A stretch of DNA of 32,729 nucleotides from Bacillota bacterium (GCA_021821055.1 JAKACX010000025.1:1-32729), one strand, 5' to 3'; shown: positions 1 through 6,987, counted from the stretch's first letter. Notes: generated by a model from the letters alone, not told the origin. Numbers and translations are program-made.

Positions 1-102
1 GTTGGGGTGTCCCTGCACGCCCCCTCTTCGCACATCGGTCGCGGCCATCCTATCCAGCAATATCTGGACAACAGACGTCGTCAGGTTCTGGTCGCCACGT
101 GA
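1..102 (+). pseudogene. C-terminal end of an unknown gene (partial)
   Basis: Reading from base 1, an open frame runs to a TGA at 100-102 and ends with the charged tail HPIQQYLDNRRRQVLVAT. It has the look of the last 33 residues of a protein whose start lies left of the window. I cannot name the family. The frame is short, so it could also be chance. The next 130 bases (103-234) carry no gene I can support. Confidence 0.25.
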
Positions 103-234
103 TGGCAGTAACACTCCGGAGATCGCGGATCTTGCATGGCATGGTAGGCATATAACATTAGTTCCGGAGGAGTCGATGTTGATTTTGATCTTTGTTGAAT
201 TAATCCGCGAATAATAATGAGGAGGATACTGCTG

Positions 235-684
235 ATGCAATTCCTGTCAAAAGGATTGTTGTTTCTTTCCTGCATCCTTTCCACCACTTTTTTCTGCGCT
301 AACCCGTCCATGGCTGCAGGCAGTCTCAAAGAGAATGCAAGCACCCCCAGGGCAGCAGTCCAGTCTTTCATTTCCAGCGTGGAACGTTATGACTTCACAA
401 GGGCCGCGGACTTTGCGATATACCAGGAGTTCAAAACACGGCAACAGTTGGTTTCCTTTCTAAAAGGGTTTACCGGTCCCGATCGTGTTCTTCAGTTTCG
501 CATCCTGGGAGTGAAATCATCTCCGACAAGGTCCTCTCTTAGTAGTAGAGCCTTTGTTACAGTATACTTGGGCATAAAAAATAGGCAGGTAAAACAAAAA
601 CAGGGCGGTTGCGGGCTTGGCAATCTTGAGTTTCATCCTGGTCGGCTCAACGTTGCCCATGGCTTTCGATGCACAGACGGTTAA
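235..684 (+). pseudogene. Secreted NTF2-like protein, C-terminus replaced by foreign sequence
   Basis: The start is ATG 235, because GAGGAGG at 220-226 sits about 8 bases upstream; the earlier in-frame ATG 217 lies before the ribosome binding site. Residues 1-27 form a signal peptide (hydrophobic core LLFLSCILSTTFF, cleavage after PSMA). Next comes TPRAAVQSFISSVERYDFTRAA and a predicted alpha+beta fold like small NTF2/DUF4878-type extracytoplasmic domains; this family guess is inference. The natural reading seems to stop near base 590. The last ~30 residues (rich in Gly, Cys, Arg) read through sequence that in another frame (593-700) encodes a hydrophobic, signal-peptide-like stretch (AVAGLAILSFILVGSTLPMA). 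I therefore call the gene truncated and fused by deletion. The function of the domain is unknown. Confidence 0.5.
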
Positions 685-700
685 TCAGAAGTGCCGCCTG
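593..700 (+). pseudogene. N-terminal relic of an exported or membrane-fusion protein
   Basis: An open frame between a TAA at 590-592 and a TAA at 701-703 reads NKNRAVAGLAILSFILVGST followed by LPMAFDAQTVNQKCRL. This is a basic start, a hydrophobic core and a possible cleavage region, but it has no ATG/GTG/TTG start and no body after it. It lies just before a MacB/LolD-type ATPase relic, so it may be what remains of a MacA-like adaptor. That link is only inferred from position. Confidence 0.25.
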
Positions 701-1236
701 TAACATCGTACGTGCCCCGCTGGGGGAGGTATACTGAGGTTGGTAGTACCCTTCCGAGTGGACAGAATTACCGTATCCAGCAGAAAGAAGGCCTCGATGG
801 ATCTGATGTCGTAGAGATTTCCCGTACGGTACAGGATGGGGAATTTATCTCCATCGTCGGAAAATCGGGGTCCGGAAAATCGACGCTGCTCAATGTGCTG
901 GGTTGTCTGGACAAAGGTTCGCGCGGAATGTACCAAGTCGATGGCAGGAACGTGTTTTCTCTGAGTCCCACGCAGCTCTCGAAGGTTCGCAATCAATACT
1001 TCGGGTTCATATTTCAGGATTTCTCTTTAATACCCGAATACACCGCCTTGGAAAACATACAATTGCCTCTATTCTACAGAGGGTTGTCGGGGCGTCGGAG
1101 TCGTTCACAAGCGGCCGGGATGTTGGAGCGTTTAGGGCTTGAAAAACATGCGAAGAAGTATCCAAGCCAATTGTCAGGCGGACAGCAACAGAGGGTGGCC
1201 ATTGCCCGGGCGCTCGTTACCGATCCGCCCGCATGA
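691..1236 (+). pseudogene. ABC transporter ATPase of MacB/LolD type, truncated
   Basis: The middle of this frame is a typical MacB/LolD/FtsE-like ATPase: GEFISIVGKSGSGKSTLLNV (Walker A, residues ~60-67), the Q-loop GFIFQDFSLIPEYTALENI, and the signature YPSQLSGGQQQRVAIARAL. It ends at LVTDPPA and TGA. Relatives continue with ILADEPTGNLD, so Walker B, the catalytic Glu, D-loop and H-loop are missing. The N-terminal ~45 residues also do not match the family. A complete protein is about 225 residues; this one is 181 and cannot hydrolyse ATP. The break falls inside a 9-bp inverted repeat (1228-1236/1256-1264). No partner permease follows. Confidence 0.8.
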
Positions 1237-1264
1237 CGTGAAGGACAGACGCCCATCATGCGGG
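1228..1264. repeat. 9-bp inverted repeat at the ABC truncation point
   Basis: CCCGCATGA (1228-1236) and TCATGCGGG (1256-1264) are perfect inverted copies around a 19-base loop. The left arm contains the last codons and stop of the truncated ATPase. On the minus strand the hairpin lies about 40 bases beyond the glutaredoxin stop and could help end that transcript, but no T-run follows it. Confidence 0.4.
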
Positions 1265-1305
1265 GCCAATCACCGAGGACAACCAGCGAGTACAACCGCC
1301 GAACC

Positions 1306-1566
1306 CTATTCCTTGTCCAACCATCCCGCCTCCGTGAGCAGTCCCGTGAGACCCACTGGATCGTATCCGCGCAAGAACTTGCCGCCCGCGATCACCACGG
1401 GAGCCGCCAACGAACCCGTGAGACGGACCAGATCGTCAATCGCTCCGGATTCGCGAAACACATGCACCTCTCGAAAGGGTATGCCGCGATGCGAAAGGAA
1501 CTCTTTCGCCAAACGACACTTCCCTCAGTTCGTCGTCGTGTAGACCAGCACTTCATCCAATGGCAT
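1306..1566 (-). CDS. Glutaredoxin-like protein with in-frame TGA at the first active-site Cys (candidate selenoprotein)
   Basis: The start is ATG 1566, with AAGGAG six bases upstream. The frame reads MPLDEVLVYTTTN, then TGA (1527-1525), then GKCRLAKEF, and continues open to a normal stop at 1306-1308. With the TGA read as an amino acid the protein is 86 residues, the usual size for NrdH/YruB-type glutaredoxins. The TGA is residue 14, exactly where the family has the first Cys of CxxC, giving UxxC with C17 as the resolving Cys. The rest fits the thioredoxin fold: cis-Pro region AAPVV (P56) and GYDP near the C-terminus. A 7-bp hairpin with a 5-base loop lies 15 bases past the TGA. Selenocysteine at this position is my preferred reading; a TGC/TGT to TGA nonsense mutation or sequencing error is the alternative. 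The likely role is thiol-disulfide exchange in the cytoplasm. Confidence 0.7.
1491..1509 (-). promoter_or_regulatory. SECIS-like hairpin after the TGA
   Basis: On the minus strand GCGAAAG (1509-1503) pairs perfectly with CTTTCGC (1497-1491) around the loop AGTTC. The loop begins 22 bases after the TGA and has a G in its first two positions. Both properties match what is known of bacterial SECIS elements (apical loop roughly 16-37 nt downstream, early loop G). Pairing is seen directly; function is inference. Confidence 0.45.
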
Positions 1567-1614
1567 AATCCACTCCTTTGCGCTCTTCCGTCTCCTCGCT
1601 GCGGGTGCAATTTC

Positions 1615-1643
1615 TTTGTACTCCTGTACGCGACAGATGTAAA
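1615..1643 (-). promoter_or_regulatory. Sigma-A promoter for the glutaredoxin gene
   Basis: On the minus strand TTTACA (1643-1638), a 17-base spacer and TACAAA (1620-1615) resemble -35 and -10 boxes about 50 bases before the glutaredoxin ATG. Confidence 0.4.
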
Positions 1644-1673
1644 CTCGCCGTAGCCGCTCACGCGTCGGCGAGT
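1643..1673. promoter_or_regulatory. 8-bp inverted repeat between divergent promoters
   Basis: ACTCGCCG (1643-1650) and CGGCGAGT (1666-1673) are perfect inverted copies. They lie between the minus-strand promoter of the glutaredoxin gene and the plus-strand promoter of the LCP gene, and touch both -35 boxes. It may be a shared operator; no T-run supports a terminator. Confidence 0.35.
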
Positions 1674-1674
1674 G

Positions 1675-1703
1675 TTGGTTATTCGCGTGAAGTGTGCTAT
1701 GAT
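1675..1703 (+). promoter_or_regulatory. Sigma-A promoter for the LCP gene
   Basis: TTGGTT (1675-1680), a 17-base spacer and TATGAT (1698-1703) precede the LCP start codon by about 70 bases. The -10 matches consensus at five of six positions. Confidence 0.55.
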
Positions 1704-1773
1704 CTACAAAGGATATCATGGGATGTGATCCTGTTTTAACCACTCTCCCAAGACAGCGGGGCGATCACCGGAG

Positions 1774-3087
1774 ATGAACCGCAAGCCGGGCGGAGATCCA
1801 GCGAAAACAACGCGTTCGAGCGTTCGCCCCACGGGCCGCGGGCGAAAACGGCGCCGACGCCTCATCCTCGGGGCGACGGGCGCCGTCGCGCTGGGCTTTG
1901 TTATCGCCGCCGCCTTCGCGTTCACGTACAATCCATACAGTCGGGGCAATCCTTTTGCCCAACTGTTTAGCGGATTCGGATCAAGCAACGCGCCGTTCAA
2001 CGTCTTGCTGATCGGGAACAACGCCCGCAATCCCGCCGGACCGCTTGATATCGGAACGGGGGGCGGAGGTCAGGCGGACATCATGATGGTCGCGCATATC
2101 GATCCAAAGACAAAGCAGATCGAACTGATCTCCATCCCGCGCGACATGCTGTTCGCCCAGCCGTCGTACAATGACCCCATTCCGAAGATCAAGACGCTGT
2201 TCTTCATCGGCGCGCAGATGAACCCGAACCAGGCCGCCCAATTGACCGTGCAGGCCGTTGAGAAGTTTACCGGCATGCACATCAAGGATTGGGTCGTGAC
2301 GGATTTCAAGGGCTTCGTGGACGCCATCAACGCGGTGGGTGGCGTGTATGTCTACGTGCCCGGCGCCATGCGCGATCCGCTGCACAGCCATGCCAACCTG
2401 AACAAAGGGTGGCAGACCCTGAGCGGGGCGCAGGCGCTGTCGTTCGTGCGGATTCGCCAGAATACGGCAAGCAATGCGGGCACCAACGACTTCATGCGCA
2501 ACGACTACCAGGCGGCAGTGCTGCAGGCGCTGCAAAAAAAGCTGCTGAATCGTTCGAACGACTTTGCGCATATTGGCGCGCTGATCGGTACGTGGATGAA
2601 CGATGTCGCGACGAACATGTCTCCGTCGGAACTGCTCAAGGTGGCGCGGGCGGCTCGCGGAGCGAAGGTCGTCCACATCAATCTCGCGAGCGTCGCGGAT
2701 TCGATGCAACTGGCGAGCGCTCCTTTGCAAGGGTTCAACCAAGAGAACTACATCACCGGAGCCTATTATGACATCATCGATACGTCGCGGGACTACGCCC
2801 GTTTGAAACCGCTTGGTTCGACCGGTGTATGGACGGGACTGCCATCGCCGCCCGCACGTCAGATCCGCGTGGACGTCTACGGCGGGCCGCGCACGGTTCA
2901 TCTGCTGCAGGCGGCCGGGTATCAGGTCACCGTGCTCGGCGGCAGTCAGGGGTACGGTCAAGTACAAATCGACTACCCCGCAGGGGAATTGAGTTGGGGC
3001 ACCGAGGTGGGCCGCACGTTGGCCACGGGCAATTCGATCGTTCAGCCGGGTTCGACTTCGAGCGCGGTCGTCGTCTACGGGAACTGA
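1774..3087 (+). CDS. LCP (LytR-CpsA-Psr) family cell-wall glycopolymer ligase
   Basis: LCP enzymes move lipid-linked glycopolymers such as teichoic acids onto peptidoglycan at the outer membrane face. This 437-residue protein has a basic N-terminus (RGRKRRRR), one membrane helix at ~30-52, and an LCP domain from ~74: FNVLLIGNNARN, ADIMMVAHID followed by ISIPRDM, GGVYVYVPG, GWQTLSGAQALSFVRIRQ and NDFMRNDYQ. These supply the Arg/Asp residues that bind the pyrophosphate lipid. A LytR_C-like domain follows (IRVDVYGG onward, ~365-430). ATG 1774 is the only sensible start before the helix, although its ribosome site (GGAG at 1769-1772) is very close. It is monocistronic and diverges from the glutaredoxin gene. 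Which polymer it attaches cannot be told. Confidence 0.9.
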   Translation: MNRKPGGDPAKTTRSSVRPTGRGRKRRRRLILGATGAVALGFVIAAAFAFTYNPYSRGNPFAQLFSGFGSSNAPFNVLLIGNNARNPAGPLDIGTGGGGQADIMMVAHIDPKTKQIELISIPRDMLFAQPSYNDPIPKIKTLFFIGAQMNPNQAAQLTVQAVEKFTGMHIKDWVVTDFKGFVDAINAVGGVYVYVPGAMRDPLHSHANLNKGWQTLSGAQALSFVRIRQNTASNAGTNDFMRNDYQAAVLQALQKKLLNRSNDFAHIGALIGTWMNDVATNMSPSELLKVARAARGAKVVHINLASVADSMQLASAPLQGFNQENYITGAYYDIIDTSRDYARLKPLGSTGVWTGLPSPPARQIRVDVYGGPRTVHLLQAAGYQVTVLGGSQGYGQVQIDYPAGELSWGTEVGRTLATGNSIVQPGSTSSAVVVYGN

Positions 3088-3174
3088 CCGGCACGCGCGG
3101 CGCGAGAATCGGATTGGGCGAAGGTGGATCGGCGGCGGCGCGTGCCGGCGTGCGGACAAAGACGGCGTCTTGTC
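3088..3174. terminator. Inverted repeats between convergent genes
   Basis: CCGGCACGCGC (3088-3098) and GCGCGTGCCGG (3138-3148) form a perfect 11-bp inverted repeat starting at the LCP stop. A second hairpin, GACAAAGAC with GTCTTGTC around GGC, follows at about 3155-3174. Neither has a T-run, so termination is only suggested by their place between two converging genes. Confidence 0.3.
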
Positions 3175-3206
3175 GGCATCCCGCCGGCACGTCAGCCGCT
3201 ATGCGG

Positions 3207-4676
3207 CTAGTCGCGCGTCGCGCGGAGCATCTGCATGGGTGCATGGATCACCCGTTCCTCCTTCGGGTACTTGGCGCAGACGGCGACGCCGCAGGCCGCC
3301 ACCTGCGCCAGCACGTCCTCGCGCGCCTTCCACGGCAGGTGCGCCAATTCCTCTTGGCCCCAACTGGTCGCGAGGAAAAACTGATGGACGATCTCCGGGT
3401 CCCAGTAGAGGATGCGGCTGGTCAAGTCGCGCGTCTGCAGGTCTCCGAACCCAGCATCTTTCCAGGCGCGCGCCATCTGGTCCGCCGTGATCAGGAAGTC
3501 ATCCGGCCGTTGCCGCAGGTCGCGCTCCGCGAGGGCAAGCAGCGGAGCGAACCATTCCTTGAAAAACGGCATGTCGAGCAGCAGCGGGAGCGGGTAGAAC
3601 GTCGCCGCGACACCGCCCGGACTGACCACCCGGCGCATCTCGGAGAGCGCGCGCGGCAGGTCCGTCAAGTGCAGGAACGACACGCCGAGGACCGCGTCGA
3701 AGGCGCCGTCCGGAAACGGCAGCGCTTCTGCCGGGGCCTGCGTGAACTCCACCCATTCCATCCCTCGCTCACGGCCCTTGGCCACCGCGCGGGCCAGCAT
3801 CGACGCTGCGGGGTCTGCCGCGACCAAGCGCCCGGACGGGCCCACGCGCTCGGCGAGGCCGCCGTCAAATGTGAACAGGCCGTCGCCGCAGCCGACCTCC
3901 AGCACTGTCATGCCGGGCTCTATCCCCGCCCAGAGGCAGAAGTCCCGGCGCTGGGAAACCCAGTCCGGAGCCCTGGCCTCGGCCAGACTCGCAAAATCCG
4001 GAACCTGATTAAAGTTTGCCAAGTGGAGTTGCCGCACGCGCCGGGCCAGATAGCCGGTTTCCGTCAGGAATTGCGCTGTATCCTGAAAGGTCTCCCTGCC
4101 TGTATCGGTCAGTTCGACCATGCTCTGCCCGTCCACCTCCCGAAGGACGTAATTGCCGCGCAGGAGGCCGGCCGCCAATTCGTCGCTGAGTGAGTAGTCG
4201 ACCCACGGTCGGTGCCACTGTCCGAGGACGAAGATGCGCTCCGGAATCTGACCGTAGTACGCGACCGCCTGGTGATTTTCATACTGTGTCGCCAGGCCGT
4301 ACAGTTGGACAAGGATGCCAAGGTCGTAGTCGTCGCAGAAGCGCAGGACTTCGGCAATGCTGCGCCGCGCCAGCGTTTCGGTCACCTCCGCCTGTCCGAG
4401 TTCGCCGTGGGCCAGCCACACGGCCGTCGAAGCGCAGATTTCATAGAAGGCGGTCCGCGGCACGCGCGCCGTGATGGGGAATTCGCCGAACGTCCTGATC
4501 CGCAGCTCGTCCGTCCAGTGTGTTCCCGTGTAGTCCTGCGCCGCGTCATCGAGGAGAAAGAAGATGTGCTCGTGAAACCGCCGCTTCTGGTCCACCCCCG
4601 TCAACCAGGGGCTGATCACCAACCCGCGCTCGAGAAAATCGACCATGGTCGCTTGCAGTCCTTCCAGCTTCGTCAC
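3207..4676 (-). CDS. SAM-dependent methyltransferase with a large N-terminal domain
   Basis: This 489-residue protein has a class I methyltransferase fold in its C-terminal half: motif I VLEVGCGDG at ~258-266, the acidic ribose-binding loop VAADPA at ~285-290, then GAFDAVLGVSFLHLTDLPRA and RRVVSPGG, as in UbiE/type-11 methyltransferases acting on small molecules. Residues 1-220 are a helical region with no match I recognise; VELTDTGRETF near 187-197 resembles the wing of a winged helix, which is only a hint. GTG 4676 follows GGGAGG by 11 bases; an internal ATG at codon 11 is an alternative. The downstream region converges with the LCP gene. The neighbour upstream is the XRE-cupin regulator on the same strand. 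The substrate is unknown. Confidence 0.75.
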   Translation of the reverse strand: MTKLEGLQATMVDFLERGLVISPWLTGVDQKRRFHEHIFFLLDDAAQDYTGTHWTDELRIRTFGEFPITARVPRTAFYEICASTAVWLAHGELGQAEVTETLARRSIAEVLRFCDDYDLGILVQLYGLATQYENHQAVAYYGQIPERIFVLGQWHRPWVDYSLSDELAAGLLRGNYVLREVDGQSMVELTDTGRETFQDTAQFLTETGYLARRVRQLHLANFNQVPDFASLAEARAPDWVSQRRDFCLWAGIEPGMTVLEVGCGDGLFTFDGGLAERVGPSGRLVAADPAASMLARAVAKGRERGMEWVEFTQAPAEALPFPDGAFDAVLGVSFLHLTDLPRALSEMRRVVSPGGVAATFYPLPLLLDMPFFKEWFAPLLALAERDLRQRPDDFLITADQMARAWKDAGFGDLQTRDLTSRILYWDPEIVHQFFLATSWGQEELAHLPWKAREDVLAQVAACGVAVCAKYPKEERVIHAPMQMLRATRD

Positions 4677-4793
4677 TCAAATATCCGCCTCCCGGTAGAG
4701 AATATCTTCCGACGCCCGGACCGTTCCAGCAGGTTCCAGAGCGTCTCAAGTTGATTTATTCTCCATGAAATCAAACTTCCCTCTTTGGTCTGG

Positions 4794-5360
4794 TCACGGC
4801 AGTTGTGGAACCGGCGTTCCCTGGCGGACGTCGCCCTCGGAGAAGAGTGCGATCAGTATGTGGCCGGTGTCATGGCCCACGTTTTTGACGAAGTGCGGAA
4901 CACTGCCGCTCCAACTGAACGAATCGCCTTCATGGAGAATCTCGGAATGCTCGCCCTGTTCCGCGAGAAAGGTGCCGTGCAAAACGAGGTGGCACTCCTC
5001 GCCGGGGTGCGTGTGCGGTTCGTTTCCTGTCGACGAGCCGGGAGGAAATTCCACGTTCATCATGCGCAGAGGACCGCGTGACGTCAGGTGTTGCACCTTG
5101 AGCCCCTCGGCGCCCGATGTCGTGATCTCGCGTTGGTCCCGCCGGACAATGCGCATGCACTGGTCCTCCGCAAGCAGCAGGTAGGGCAGCGGGACCCTCA
5201 GATAATTCGCGATGGCCTCGAGCGTGGAAATGGAGGGGGATGTCTTGTTGGTTTCGATATTGCTGATGAACCCTTTGGACAGTCCGGTGCCTTCGGCCAG
5301 CTGGAGAATGGTGATGCGCTTGCGCTGCCGGATGGAGCGAATCGTGCGGCCTATGTTCAA
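4794..5360 (-). CDS. XRE-family regulator with C-terminal cupin domain
   Basis: This 188-residue DNA-binding regulator is of the PuuR-like HTH-cupin type. Residues ~5-60 are an XRE helix-turn-helix (LAEGTGLSKGFISNIETNKTS, then ISTLEAIANYL). Residues ~105-182 are a cupin barrel with EPHTHPGEECHLVLHG (metal-type HxH and E) and GDSFSWSGSVPHFVKN. Such proteins usually sense a small ligand through the cupin. The start is TTG 5360, seven bases after GGAGG. The gene diverges from the oxidoreductase/esterase genes; the inverted repeat TATAGAA-N7-TTCTATA lies just upstream and suggests autoregulation and control of the divergent genes. The effector is not deducible. Confidence 0.85.
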   Translation of the reverse strand: MNIGRTIRSIRQRKRITILQLAEGTGLSKGFISNIETNKTSPSISTLEAIANYLRVPLPYLLLAEDQCMRIVRRDQREITTSGAEGLKVQHLTSRGPLRMMNVEFPPGSSTGNEPHTHPGEECHLVLHGTFLAEQGEHSEILHEGDSFSWSGSVPHFVKNVGHDTGHILIALFSEGDVRQGTPVPQLP

Positions 5361-5381
5361 TGTGGGGCCTCCATGTTGTTG

Positions 5382-5402
5382 TATAGAATACTTCGTTCTA
5401 TA
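5382..5402. promoter_or_regulatory. Putative operator TATAGAA-N7-TTCTATA
   Basis: TATAGAA (5382-5388) and TTCTATA (5396-5402) are perfect inverted copies with a 7-base gap, 22 bases upstream of the XRE-cupin start. A third half-site, CATAGAAC, lies at 5475-5482 beyond the divergent promoter. This fits a dimeric XRE regulator binding its own control region. Confidence 0.5.
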
Positions 5403-5417
5403 ATAGCAAAATTCCTA

Positions 5418-5446
5418 TTGACACTCCAGCTTCCTCGATGTATGAT
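5418..5446 (+). promoter_or_regulatory. Strong sigma-A promoter
   Basis: TTGACA (5418-5423), 17 bases, then TATGAT (5441-5446) is a near-consensus promoter. It points to the oxidoreductase at 5584 and lies between the TATAGAA half-sites, so the XRE-cupin protein could repress it. Confidence 0.75.
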
Positions 5447-5583
5447 CAGTATCGTTATAGCGAACTTAGTTTTTCATAGAACGCATAGAGGGGGTGAATC
5501 GGCGGAGCAAATGGCATGGCGCGCGGATCATGTGCGCGAGCAGGCGGCTGGCTTCACCCAAACTCTTTGCAGGGGGAATCGAC

Positions 5584-6213
5584 GTGGCGACAGTGGCTGT
5601 CATTGGAACAGGGAATATGGGACGCGGTCTTGCAAAAGTCTTGTCAGAAGCGGGGCACACGGTTGTCCTGGGTTCGCGCGATGCAGGCAGGGCCGCAGCG
5701 GCGGCGCGCGAGGTGGGGCCGGGGGTTGTCGGCCGGGAGAATGCGGCGGCTGTCCGCGACGCGGATATCTGCTTTCTGGCGGTGCCGTTTGCTCAGGAGA
5801 ATGCAACGCTGCAAGGACTGCGCGCGCACCTGGCCGGCAAGATCGTGGTGGATATCTCGAATCCGCTGAACGCCTCCTACGACGGCCTGGTTACGGAGCC
5901 CACGACATCGGCGGCCGAATTGGTTGCGGAAATGCTGCCTGCCTCAAGGGTGGTGGGAGCGTTCAAGAACACGCTCGCCGCGGTGTTCGCACTGCCGGTC
6001 TTCGAGGGTGCGCAGAGCACGGTCTTCGTGGTCGGCGACGATGAGGAGGCGAAGCAGTACTTGCTTGGGATCATCCGGACGCTTCCTTTCGCGGGGCTGG
6101 ATGCGGGCGCGCTGTCGGTGGCGCGCACATTGGAAAACATGTCGGTGCTGCTCATTCAGTTGGTGCAGAAGCACGACTATCACTGGCGCGCTGGGTTTCG
6201 GGTACTGGCGTGA
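5584..6213 (+). CDS. NADP(H)-binding oxidoreductase, F420-dependent NADP reductase-like
   Basis: The 209-residue protein starts with VATVAVIGTGNMGRGLAKVLSEAGHTVVLGSRD, a Rossmann nucleotide site (GxGxxG) followed by SRD, as in NADP-preferring members of the F420-NADP reductase/NADP-oxidoreductase family. AAAVRDADICFLAVPF and GKIVVDISNPLN are also typical. I chose GTG 5584 because AGGGGGA lies six bases upstream and the fold begins at once; the longer frame from 5494 adds unlikely residues. Whether it really uses F420 cannot be judged, and many Bacilli members do not. It lies under the 5418 promoter and is followed after 69 bases by the esterase gene, possibly as an operon. Confidence 0.75.
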   Translation: MATVAVIGTGNMGRGLAKVLSEAGHTVVLGSRDAGRAAAAAREVGPGVVGRENAAAVRDADICFLAVPFAQENATLQGLRAHLAGKIVVDISNPLNASYDGLVTEPTTSAAELVAEMLPASRVVGAFKNTLAAVFALPVFEGAQSTVFVVGDDEEAKQYLLGIIRTLPFAGLDAGALSVARTLENMSVLLIQLVQKHDYHWRAGFRVLA

Positions 6214-6226
6214 TCGACATGCCGTG

Positions 6227-6267
6227 AGGTATACTTATATGCGGATTGTATGCATATAAGTATACCT
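6227..6267. repeat. Perfect 16-bp inverted repeat upstream of the esterase
   Basis: AGGTATACTTATATGC (6227-6242) and GCATATAAGTATACCT (6252-6267) are perfect inverted copies around a 9-base loop. It is AT-rich, unlike its surroundings, and has no T-run. It lies between the oxidoreductase stop and the esterase ribosome site, and covers an in-frame ATG at 6250. It is either an operator for an unknown regulator or an mRNA hairpin. Confidence 0.6.
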
Positions 6268-6282
6268 GCGGTTCAAGGAGTC

Positions 6283-6987
6283 ATGACATGCGAAGAGGGT
6301 GATTTGTTGGGTACTCCCATGCACTGCGAGATCCGCCGCCCGCTCCGGGAGGAGGCGGGCAGGACGTATCCCGCGGTATTCATACTGCACGGAATCGGCA
6401 GCGACGAGCGGGACATGCTGCCCTTGGCGGAGGGAATTGATCGGGAATGCTTCGTGTTTGCCATTCGGGGACCGCTGCCTCACGGCCCGGGATTCGCCTA
6501 CTTCACGATTGAGGGTTATGGCAAGCCGGACCGCGAGGCATTTGAGAAGAGCGTGCGGGAACTCACGGAGTTTATTGACGCGGCGCGCGAGGAGTATCCG
6601 CTGGATCCGGAGCTCTCGTACGTGTTGGGATTCAGCCAGGGGGCCATACTGGCCTTGACGCTTGGCGTGAGCGGGGCCGCCGGCGTCAGGGGAATCGTCG
6701 CGCTGGCCGGCTACCTCCCGGATTTCGTCAAACAGGAGCAGGTGCAGGATCATGGGACACTCCTGGGCGATGGAACGGGGCTCTCCGCGTTCATTTCACA
6801 CGGGCGGGCTGACGCCGTCTTGCCTTTCGCGTGGGGGCGGGACGCGGCGGACTTCCTTCGCGGCGCCGGTGCACGGGTTGTCTTTTGGCCGCATGGCGAA
6901 GGGCACTATGTCCCGGAGGAGAATGCGCAGGCGTCCATGCGGTGGCTGGCGGAGGACATGGCGCGGCGCAGGGCGCTGACGCGGTGA
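6283..6987 (+). CDS. Alpha/beta-hydrolase, phospholipase/carboxylesterase family
   Basis: This serine hydrolase of ~234 residues resembles the YpfH/carboxylesterase-2 group. The oxyanion strand is FILHGIGSDERDM, the nucleophile elbow GFSQG (Ser ~118), the acid SHGRADAVLP (Asp ~177) and the base GEGHYVPEE (His ~208), so the triad is complete. It has no signal peptide and is probably cytoplasmic. The start is uncertain: ATG 6250 lies inside the inverted repeat before the ribosome site, and ATG 6283 follows AAGGAG by only 2 bases. TTG 6304/6307 is another option. The natural substrate is unknown; such enzymes cleave short acyl or aryl esters. Confidence 0.8.
   Translation: MTCEEGDLLGTPMHCEIRRPLREEAGRTYPAVFILHGIGSDERDMLPLAEGIDRECFVFAIRGPLPHGPGFAYFTIEGYGKPDREAFEKSVRELTEFIDAAREEYPLDPELSYVLGFSQGAILALTLGVSGAAGVRGIVALAGYLPDFVKQEQVQDHGTLLGDGTGLSAFISHGRADAVLPFAWGRDAADFLRGAGARVVFWPHGEGHYVPEENAQASMRWLAEDMARRRALTR

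Noticed and set aside
691-1236. Reading the TGA after the truncated ABC ATPase as selenocysteine
   Set aside because: The frame after the TGA does not continue the ATPase (no ADEPTG), so it is a true truncation.
1981-3159. Long minus-strand frame (392 codons) opposite the LCP gene
   Set aside because: Arg/His-rich composition typical of an antisense shadow in GC-rich coding DNA; the plus strand has a complete LCP family protein.
2829-4193. 454-codon plus frame over the LCP end and methyltransferase
   Set aside because: Shadow of two real genes on both strands; no ribosome site and low-complexity Arg/Ala/Gly sequence.
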